DNA from: JAHEIJ01 sp040235565
GTDB taxonomy: Bacteria > Pseudomonadota > Gammaproteobacteria > UBA6429 > Thiohalophilaceae
DNA length: 15,844 nt
Assembly: GCA_040235565.1 (NCBI GenBank)
Contig: JBECLA010000051.1
Span: 1-15,844 of the forward strand
Direction of reading: 5' to 3'
Position 1 is the stretch's first letter, and every line of letters begins with the position of its first letter. Position numbers and translations under genes: made by a program. The notes under the pieces are model-generated. The model was given only the letters and a program-made list of their open reading frames with translations. It was not told where the DNA came from and made no database searches. Shown here one piece after another: positions 1 through 5,631 of the stretch.

Positions 1-384
1 ACCATGTTTGCCGCTGGCGTACCCCTGGTGGAAGCCATGGAGTCGGTCGCGGGTGCGGTGGGTAATGTCGTCTACGGTGAAGCAGTACTTCGCATGCGTG
101 ATGAAGTCGCCACCGGTACCCAACTAAATGTTTCCATGAAATCCTCCGGATTGTTTCCCAACATGGTGGTACAGATGACCGCCATCGGCGAAGAAGCCGG
201 TTCCATGGATTCCATGCTCTCCAAGGTCGCCGATTTCTATGAAGAAGAAGTTGATAATGCCGTTGACGGGCTGAGTAGTCTGCTGGAACCGTTGATTATG
301 GCCATTCTGGGTGTGCTCATTGGTGGTCTGGTAATCGCCATGTACATGCCGATCTTCCAGATGGGCAAGGTCGTCGGCGGCTAA
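1..384 (+). CDS. pilC: Type IV pilus inner-membrane platform protein PilC (3' end only)
   Basis: Partial gene: the reading frame is open to the left edge, leaving about 127 C-terminal residues before a TAA. The fragment matches the second half of the GspF/PilC family. It has the typical run FPNMVVQM followed by IGEEAGSMDSML, then LLEPLIMAILGVLIGGLV, which forms the last transmembrane helix, and a short tail ending near MYMPIFQMG. PilC is the polytopic platform protein on which the PilB and PilT ATPases act during pilus extension and retraction. The next gene is pilD, which supports a pilB-pilC-pilD order, although pilB lies outside the window. A type II secretion GspF is the alternative, but adjacency to pilD and the following coaE favours PilC. 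The true start cannot be seen. Confidence 0.93.
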   Translation, partial: TMFAAGVPLVEAMESVAGAVGNVVYGEAVLRMRDEVATGTQLNVSMKSSGLFPNMVVQMTAIGEEAGSMDSMLSKVADFYEEEVDNAVDGLSSLLEPLIMAILGVLIGGLVIAMYMPIFQMGKVVGG

Positions 385-422
385 TACCAAGCAAGCAATC
401 AAGTCAACCAGACATAGAATTG

Positions 423-1313
423 ATGCCTTATCTTGAGCTTCTGCAGCACAACCCTGTGCTGTATCTTTCTATTGTAATTATTCTCGGTCTGCTGGTTGGC
501 AGCTTTCTGAACGTAGTTATATATCGCCTCCCTGTAATGCTCAAGCAGCAGTGGAAAACTGACTGTTTAGGCTTTCTGGAGCAGGAAAACCATGAAATTT
601 CCGGGTCGATAGATAAAAGTCAGCAGCCTTTCAATTTAGTGACACCGCGTTCGCGCTGTCCCCATTGCGGTCACCCGATTACTGCATTAGAAAACATTCC
701 GGTTCTGAGCTACCTGTTCCTTAAGGGGCGTTGCCGCGAATGTCATACGCCCATCTCAATCCGTTATCCCCTGGTTGAAATCCTGAGTGCGAGTCTCGTC
801 GCGCTTGTTGCCTGGAAATTTGGCTTAACGATTCAGGCAGCCATGGCGATGCTTCTGTCCTGGACACTCATCTGTCTTACTTTTATCGATTATGATCACC
901 AGTATTTGCCCGACAACATTACCTTGCCCTTCCTCTGGCTGGGCTTGTTGCTGAACCTCAATGGCGTATTTGTCGAGCTGTCTGCCGCGGTGATTGGTGC
1001 CATGGCGGGATACTTGATTTTGTGGTCGGTATATCAGATCTTCAAAAGAGTCACCGGCAAGGAAGGCATGGGATACGGTGATTTCAAACTCCTGGCCATG
1101 CTTGGCGCCTGGTTGGGCTGGCAGGTCTTGCCCGTCATTATTCTGCTATCCACCCTGGTGGGTTCGGTTATCGGTATTTTTCTCATTCTATTCAGACGGC
1201 ATGATCGCGGTCATCCGATTCCTTTTGGCCCCTATCTGGCCATTGCTGGCTGGATTGCGTTACTCTGGGGATACGAAATCAACAGCGCCTATCTAAACTG
1301 GACTAACTATTAA
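423..1313 (+). CDS. pilD: Prepilin leader peptidase/N-methyltransferase PilD (type 4 prepilin peptidase)
   Basis: An inner-membrane bifunctional enzyme of 296 residues. It cleaves the leader of type IV prepilins and pseudopilins and N-methylates the new N-terminal residue. The N-terminal motif GSFLNVVIYRLP (about residues 26-37) is characteristic. Two CxxC pairs (C79/C82 and C104/C107) would bind zinc in the cytoplasmic domain. The aspartyl-protease residues are in the IDYDHQYLPD segment (D156 is the likely catalytic one) and in GYGDFK (D220). Several hydrophobic helices follow to the end. I chose the ATG at 423; a TTG codon lies directly before it at 420 and would add one residue. There is no strong ribosome-binding site. 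The gene is 38 bases after pilC and 22 bases before coaE. The length is normal for the family and all key residues are present. Confidence 0.97.
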   Translation: MPYLELLQHNPVLYLSIVIILGLLVGSFLNVVIYRLPVMLKQQWKTDCLGFLEQENHEISGSIDKSQQPFNLVTPRSRCPHCGHPITALENIPVLSYLFLKGRCRECHTPISIRYPLVEILSASLVALVAWKFGLTIQAAMAMLLSWTLICLTFIDYDHQYLPDNITLPFLWLGLLLNLNGVFVELSAAVIGAMAGYLILWSVYQIFKRVTGKEGMGYGDFKLLAMLGAWLGWQVLPVIILLSTLVGSVIGIFLILFRRHDRGHPIPFGPYLAIAGWIALLWGYEINSAYLNWTNY

Positions 1314-1335
1314 ACAGACCACTGATCCACCTTGC

Positions 1336-1938
1336 ATGCTGGTAATTGGATTGACAGGAGGCATCGGCAGCGGTAAGTCCACCGTTGCTAAACTCTTTGC
1401 CGCAAAAGGTGTCCCGATCATTGACATGGATCAGATCGCCCGGCAAGTAGTGGCAGCCGGCCAGCCTGCGCTCGCACAAATAACCCGGGAATTTGGCACT
1501 GCTGTGCTTGATTCAGATGGCCAACTAGACCGCCGAAAAATAAGAGCACTCATATTTGAATCTGCAGAAAAACGCCACCGCCTCGAGGCCATCCTCCACC
1601 CGCTGATACGTCAGGAAACCCAACACCAACTCACTGAACTTGATACGGCATATTGTATTGTTGTCATTCCTCTGTTACTCGAATCCCATCAGCAACCGCT
1701 CGTTGACCGGATACTGGTTGTTGATGTCCCGGAAACCCTGCAGATTAGCCGTACCATGAAGCGTGATGGTGTATCTGCCGAAGCCGTGAAAAAAATTCTG
1801 CATGCGCAAACAGATCGCAACAGCCGGCTGGCCGCTGCTGATGATGTGATTGATAACGCCGTAGAGCTGGCAAAGGTTCGCGACAGAGTTGCGGAACTCG
1901 ACCAGCAATATCGCACAATGGCTGAAATAGCTGATTAA
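1336..1938 (+). CDS. coaE: Dephospho-CoA kinase CoaE
   Basis: CoaE phosphorylates the 3'-hydroxyl of the ribose in dephospho-CoA, using ATP, as the last step of coenzyme A synthesis in the cytoplasm. The 200-residue protein starts with a P-loop, GLTGGIGSGKST (Walker A at residues 8-15). This is followed by the family's IIDMDQIAR segment (D30 and D32 region, substrate binding) and a lid region near residues 145-165 (KRDGVSAEAVKKIL). The length matches the usual 200-210 residues. It follows pilD by 22 bases, a very common order in gammaproteobacteria (pilBCD-coaE). The 73-base gap to zapD holds a possible separate promoter. Nothing is missing or unusual. Confidence 0.97.
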   Translation: MLVIGLTGGIGSGKSTVAKLFAAKGVPIIDMDQIARQVVAAGQPALAQITREFGTAVLDSDGQLDRRKIRALIFESAEKRHRLEAILHPLIRQETQHQLTELDTAYCIVVIPLLLESHQQPLVDRILVVDVPETLQISRTMKRDGVSAEAVKKILHAQTDRNSRLAAADDVIDNAVELAKVRDRVAELDQQYRTMAEIAD

Positions 1939-1950
1939 AAATTCGGGCAG

Positions 1951-1979
1951 TTGCCAAATTCTGTCTCCTGCCTCACAAT
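1951..1979 (+). promoter_or_regulatory. Candidate sigma-70 promoter for zapD-yacG
   Basis: In the gap between coaE and zapD there is TTGCCA (1951-1956, five of six to the -35 consensus). It is separated by exactly 17 bases from CACAAT (1974-1979, four of six to the -10 consensus). Transcription would begin about 25 bases before the zapD start. This is pattern matching only; zapD could equally be read through from pilD-coaE. Confidence 0.3.
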
Positions 1980-2011
1980 TCCCGATAGATCTGCGAAGCA
2001 AGATAAATCGC

Positions 2012-2779
2012 ATGGAAAACAGCATTATATACGAACAACCCCTCAATGAACGCATGCGCAGTTTCCTGCGGCTTGAGCACCTGTTCAAACAAACGGCCTA
2101 CTCCCTTCGAGGATTCTCGGTCTGGGACAGCCGTGCCTGCCTGAACGGACTGATCGCAATTCTGGATATTGTTTCTCGTGGTGATTTGAAAAATGAGATC
2201 CTCAAGGAACTCGAACGTCTGCAAACCTCACTCGCTGCTCTGAAACAAGTCCCCGGCGTTGACCATACACAATTGACCAGCATCCTGAGTCAACTGGAAC
2301 AAGGCCAACAGGAAATCCATGCACTTCAGGGCCAGTTTGGGCAGTCCCTGCGCGAGCATGAATTGATTAGCAGTTTACGACAACGCAGTACCATCACTGG
2401 TGGTGATTGTAATTTCGATTTGCCTGCCTATCATTTCTGGTTATCACGGGATCCGGAACTACGCATTCAACAACTGGAATCCTGGTTTGATTCACTCGAT
2501 CAACTCCAGAAACCGATTCGGCTCATCCTGGCGATTCTGCGCGAAAGTGTTGACCCGGTAGAATTAATCGCAGAAGCCGGTGCTTACCAACACAATCTCA
2601 ATCCAAGTTCACCGGTACAGATCCTGCGCATCATGTTACCCCGGGAGTCGAAGGTATATCCGGAGATCAGCGCCGGTAAACATCGTTTCTCTATTCGTTT
2701 TCTTATACCACAAGAGGATGCACGCCCGGTACAGACGCAAGAAACGATAAACTTTCAATTCAGCAGTTGCGCCCTATGA
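2012..2779 (+). CDS. zapD: Cell division protein ZapD
   Basis: ZapD (formerly YacF, DUF1342) is a cytoplasmic protein that binds the FtsZ C-terminal tail and bundles FtsZ filaments to stabilise the Z-ring. The 255-residue product begins IIYEQPLNERMRSFLRLE a few residues in, a signature of the family. Other family features are a mainly helical N-terminal half with a heptad-like stretch (about residues 65-115), the region FDLPAYHFWL (about 136-145), and a C-terminal beta-rich segment with VQILRIMLP. The length is close to the E. coli protein (about 247 residues). The start ATG has only a weak ribosome-binding site. The stop codon overlaps the yacG start as ATGA, indicating translational coupling. 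Its predicted partner, ftsZ, is about 10 kb away in this window. Confidence 0.96.
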   Translation: MENSIIYEQPLNERMRSFLRLEHLFKQTAYSLRGFSVWDSRACLNGLIAILDIVSRGDLKNEILKELERLQTSLAALKQVPGVDHTQLTSILSQLEQGQQEIHALQGQFGQSLREHELISSLRQRSTITGGDCNFDLPAYHFWLSRDPELRIQQLESWFDSLDQLQKPIRLILAILRESVDPVELIAEAGAYQHNLNPSSPVQILRIMLPRESKVYPEISAGKHRFSIRFLIPQEDARPVQTQETINFQFSSCAL

Positions 2780-2970
2780 GCAGGATCGTAAAATGTCCCA
2801 CCTGTGGCAAACCGGTAAAATGGGAAACGGGTTCCAAATGGCGTCCCTTTTGCAGTGAACGCTGTCGGTTAATCGATCTGGGTGAATGGGCGAGTGAATC
2901 CCACCGGATTAATGGCGAGGAATCCCTCCCCGAAGAATTCATCGAATCCGAGAAAAACAATCAACACTGA
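2776..2970 (+). CDS. yacG: DNA gyrase inhibitor YacG (zinc-binding)
   Basis: A 64-residue cytoplasmic protein that binds GyrB and inhibits gyrase activity in the characterised E. coli homologue. Four cysteines form a C-x2-C-x15-C-x3-C zinc site (C7, C10, C26 and C30), followed by the conserved RLIDLGEWAS. I chose the ATG at 2776 because it overlaps the zapD stop as ATGA; a TTG at 2767 in the same frame would add three residues but is less plausible. The acidic tail (EESLPEEF) is typical. The gene ends 19 bases from the end of the convergent FixH-like gene, and no terminator is visible in between. Confidence 0.95.
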   Translation: MSRIVKCPTCGKPVKWETGSKWRPFCSERCRLIDLGEWASESHRINGEESLPEEFIESEKNNQH

Positions 2971-2989
2971 ATCTGCTGTCTTTCTACAA

Positions 2990-3472
2990 TCATTGTGAAA
3001 CTTTAAAAGTAAAGTCGGCCTGGTAAATCTTATCAGTTGTTATTACCTCGATGTTTGCAACCCAGTCAACACGCCCGCTGACACAGACGGGAAGAACGGC
3101 TTCACCCTGATAGGAGGCAGAGTTGCCTTTTGCGACTCCTGGTGAAAGCGTATACCGGTTCAGGCCCATATTCATCCCTGTCATTTTAAAATCCACAATT
3201 AGCTTTTCGACTTCCTGCGGCGTAAATCCCTGCATTGATACCTGCATCTTGAACGGCTGCAGATACTTTACCTTATCGGGAAAGTGGAGTGTCACTGTCC
3301 GTTGTTTATCTTTGGCATCGCAGGGAGTTTCGACAGGGGTACATGCCGGGTTGCTTGATTCCAGCAATATTACCTCTTTCGGCTTTTCGTCTGGTGTCAC
3401 CACAAGATGATAGGTTATGAGTCCCGTGATCAACAACGCCAGTGAAAACAATGTCCACTTTTTCATTTTCAT
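2990..3472 (-). CDS. Membrane-anchored FixH/YtkA-like protein of unknown function
   Basis: A 160-residue protein with a short basic N-terminus and one hydrophobic segment (about residues 5-24), so probably anchored in the inner membrane with the rest in the periplasm. I do not recognise a named gene. The body resembles FixH/YtkA-like beta-sandwich domains. It has VTLHFPDKVKYLQPF, then MTGMNMGLNRYTL with three methionines (M97, M100, M102), then YQGEAVLPVCVSGRVDW. Three cysteines are present after the anchor (C44, C51 and C130). The resemblance is by eye and a metal role is only inference. The ATG at 3472 overlaps the preceding gene's TGA as ATGA, so it is translationally coupled to the Nudix/ThiE-like gene; a second ATG two codons on is possible. 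It is the last gene of the secA-argJ run and converges on yacG. Confidence 0.75.
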   Translation of the reverse strand: MKMKKWTLFSLALLITGLITYHLVVTPDEKPKEVILLESSNPACTPVETPCDAKDKQRTVTLHFPDKVKYLQPFKMQVSMQGFTPQEVEKLIVDFKMTGMNMGLNRYTLSPGVAKGNSASYQGEAVLPVCVSGRVDWVANIEVITTDKIYQADFTFKVSQ

Positions 3473-4410
3473 CCCCAGAGATTACGAATGGTGGCAATTC
3501 CCTGGCCTCCCTGCTGCCAGGCCATTGGAATATCCTGCAGTTGCATCCCGCCAAGTGCATAAACCGGATGATTGGCCTGTTCGGTCAATCGACGGAATCC
3601 ATCCCAGCCCAATGCTGCAACGTCCGGGTGGCTTGGCGTTGGCATGACGGGTGAGATGACACTGAAATCAACGGCGATGTTTTCAGCCTGGTCGAGTTGC
3701 TGCTGATTATGCACTGACGCGGCGACCAGTTTGTCGGCTCCCAATGGACGGCTTGATGAGGCCTGCAGACGACTTGATGTTAAATGCACTCCGTCGGCCC
3801 CCACTTCTTCTACCAATTCAGGCGCTGCATTTATCAATATTCGTGCAGTATGCGCATGACAGATTTTGCATGCCGTTTTTGCCAGGTCGATAAAAGCCGC
3901 CGGAGCCATGTTTTTGGCCCGCAATTGTACCAGCCGCACACCATTTTCCAGTGCCTGCTGCAGCTTGCGAATAAAATCTTTTTCGTCGTCAAACTCACCG
4001 GTAATCAGGTAGGACTCTGGCAAATTTACTGCCCGAATGATCGGCTGATTGGCGGCTGGAAAATCCCGTTTACCCAGTTCCAGAGGCGCGACCCATTCAA
4101 TTGGCTGGTTTTCCTTACCGTGCGGCATCCCGGAAAATGCTTCAATCAACCAGACATCCAGCAAGACCTGTTTATCGGGATAACGATAGGGAATACGAAT
4201 CAACGGCCTGGCACGGGTCACATCAATGCCGATTTCTTCGTGCATTTCGCGTTGCAAGGCCTGGTGTGACGTCTCACCTGCCTCGAATTTGCCACCCGGA
4301 AATTCCCACCGATCACCTTGATGAACATGGGCAGGTCGTTTGGCAATCAGAATTTGCCCCTGGGGATTGCGCACAACCCCCACCGCCACATACGTCATGG
4401 GTAAGGACAT
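3469..4410 (-). CDS. mutT: Nudix hydrolase (MutT type) fused to a ThiE/TenI-like domain
   Basis: A two-domain protein of 313 residues. Residues 1-130 are a MutT-type Nudix domain with a complete Nudix box: G40-x5-E46-x7-R54-E55 followed by E58-E59-x-G61-I62. This predicts hydrolysis of oxidised purine nucleoside triphosphates such as 8-oxo-dGTP. Residues about 133-313 resemble thiamine phosphate synthase/TenI, with VQLRAK (162-167), ADGVHL (205-210), SVH (232-234) and ALGGM. The canonical metal-binding Asp positions appear replaced (see findings), so thiamine synthesis is doubtful. Such fusions are a known family beside secA and argJ. The frame is open upstream into argJ, but that part is antisense-like filler. 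I chose the ATG at 4410, with AGG just upstream and 4 bases after the argJ stop; ATG at 4398 is the alternative. The TGA overlaps the next gene's ATG. Confidence 0.92.
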   Translation of the reverse strand: MSLPMTYVAVGVVRNPQGQILIAKRPAHVHQGDRWEFPGGKFEAGETSHQALQREMHEEIGIDVTRARPLIRIPYRYPDKQVLLDVWLIEAFSGMPHGKENQPIEWVAPLELGKRDFPAANQPIIRAVNLPESYLITGEFDDEKDFIRKLQQALENGVRLVQLRAKNMAPAAFIDLAKTACKICHAHTARILINAAPELVEEVGADGVHLTSSRLQASSSRPLGADKLVAASVHNQQQLDQAENIAVDFSVISPVMPTPSHPDVAALGWDGFRRLTEQANHPVYALGGMQLQDIPMAWQQGGQGIATIRNLWG

Positions 4411-4414
4411 GAGC

Positions 4415-5620
4415 CTAGGTGCGATACTCCGCGTTGATGCGGACATAATCATAGGAAAAATCGCAGGTCCAGACATGGGTGCTATCGTTGCCACGCCCAA
4501 GATCAATCTGTACTGTGATTTCATTTCTGTCCATGACGGCCTGGCCCTGACTCTCCGTATATTCGCTGTCCCGCTCACCGTTACGGACAATACACACCTC
4601 ATCAAGAAAGATATTTACTGTCGTAATATCGAGATCCGTCATACCCGCCCGGCCCACAGCGGCGAGAATACGTCCCCAATTGGGATCCGCGGCAAAGAAG
4701 GCCGTCTTGACCAGAGGTGAATGGGCTACGGTATAGGCCACCGACAAACATTCTGCCTGGTTGCGACCACCAGCTACCTGAATGTTGATCAGCTTGGTCG
4801 CCCCTTCACCATCACTTACGATGCTTTTTGCCAGTTCTTCGCAAAGTTCCGTTAATACCTTCTGAAACGTTGGATATGCCGCACTATCGGTATCAATATC
4901 CACGTCTGCCTGACCGGTAGCACATAACACACAGGCGTCATTGGTTGAGGTGTCACCGTCCACAGTTATCCGGTTAAACGACTGGTTCACAGCCTCATGC
5001 AGTGAGGTTTGTAACACATCCGGCTTGATCCTCGCGTTCGTCGCGATAAAGGCCAGCATGGTAGCCATATCAGGCCGAATCATGCCGGCGCCTTTGGCAA
5101 TTCCGGTCAGCATGATTTCTTTTCCCTGCACCACCACCCGGCGCGATACCAGCTTGGGCCGGGTATCGGTTGTCATGATGCCCCATGCCGCGTCTCCCCA
5201 CCCCTCCGGCGAAAGCTGTGCGAGGGCAGTCGGGAGCGCCTGGGTGAGCTTATGCACCGGTAAAGATTCACCGATCACCCCGGTAGAAAAAGGCAAGATT
5301 TCGTCTGTTTGTGAATCGGTCAGATCGGCGAGGGCCTCACAGCACTGTTGGGCGTCGTGTAATCCTTGCGAGCCGGTTCCGGCATTGGCATAACCGGTAT
5401 TAATCAACAGATACCTTGGCATTCTCCCGGACAGATGGCGTTGCGCGACAACCACAGGCGCAGCACAAAAGGCATTCCGGGTAAACACGGCTGCGGTGCT
5501 TGTTCCCGATGCCAGTTCCATCACGACCAGATCACGCCTGTCCGCTTTTTTGATCCCGGCACTTACGGTTCCCAGCCGTATGCCCGGCACCGGGAAGAAC
5601 TCTGGATTGGGTGTTGTCAT
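4415..5620 (-). CDS. argJ: Bifunctional glutamate N-acetyltransferase/amino-acid acetyltransferase ArgJ
   Basis: ArgJ transfers the acetyl group from N-acetylornithine to glutamate, giving a cyclic arginine pathway. Many members also make N-acetylglutamate from acetyl-CoA. The 401-residue precursor contains the self-cleavage segment KGAGMIRPDMATML; the Thr at about residue 187 would become the catalytic N-terminus of the beta chain. Other family features are the N-terminal VPGIRLGTVSAGIK, the segment STGVIGE (about 112-118), TVDGDTSTND, and the C-terminus YVRINAEYRT. I chose the ATG at 5620 because the following MTTPNPEFFPVPG matches the usual N-terminus; the upstream extension overlaps secA. 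It lies 11 bases after secA and 4 bases before the Nudix gene, so it is probably co-transcribed. Whether it is mono- or bifunctional cannot be told from sequence. Confidence 0.97.
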   Translation of the reverse strand: MTTPNPEFFPVPGIRLGTVSAGIKKADRRDLVVMELASGTSTAAVFTRNAFCAAPVVVAQRHLSGRMPRYLLINTGYANAGTGSQGLHDAQQCCEALADLTDSQTDEILPFSTGVIGESLPVHKLTQALPTALAQLSPEGWGDAAWGIMTTDTRPKLVSRRVVVQGKEIMLTGIAKGAGMIRPDMATMLAFIATNARIKPDVLQTSLHEAVNQSFNRITVDGDTSTNDACVLCATGQADVDIDTDSAAYPTFQKVLTELCEELAKSIVSDGEGATKLINIQVAGGRNQAECLSVAYTVAHSPLVKTAFFAADPNWGRILAAVGRAGMTDLDITTVNIFLDEVCIVRNGERDSEYTESQGQAVMDRNEITVQIDLGRGNDSTHVWTCDFSYDYVRINAEYRT

Positions 5621-5631
5621 AAAAAATCTGC

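Noticed and set aside
385..422. Short AAGC/CAAG-type repeats in the pilC-pilD gap
   Set aside because: Only 4-5 bases long and imperfect; no sign of a terminator, repeat family or regulatory site.
4411..4605. N-terminal extension of the Nudix/ThiE-like protein up to 4605
   Set aside because: It would overlap argJ by about 190 bases in another frame, and the added residues do not match Nudix proteins. The start at 4410 follows the argJ stop with normal operon spacing.
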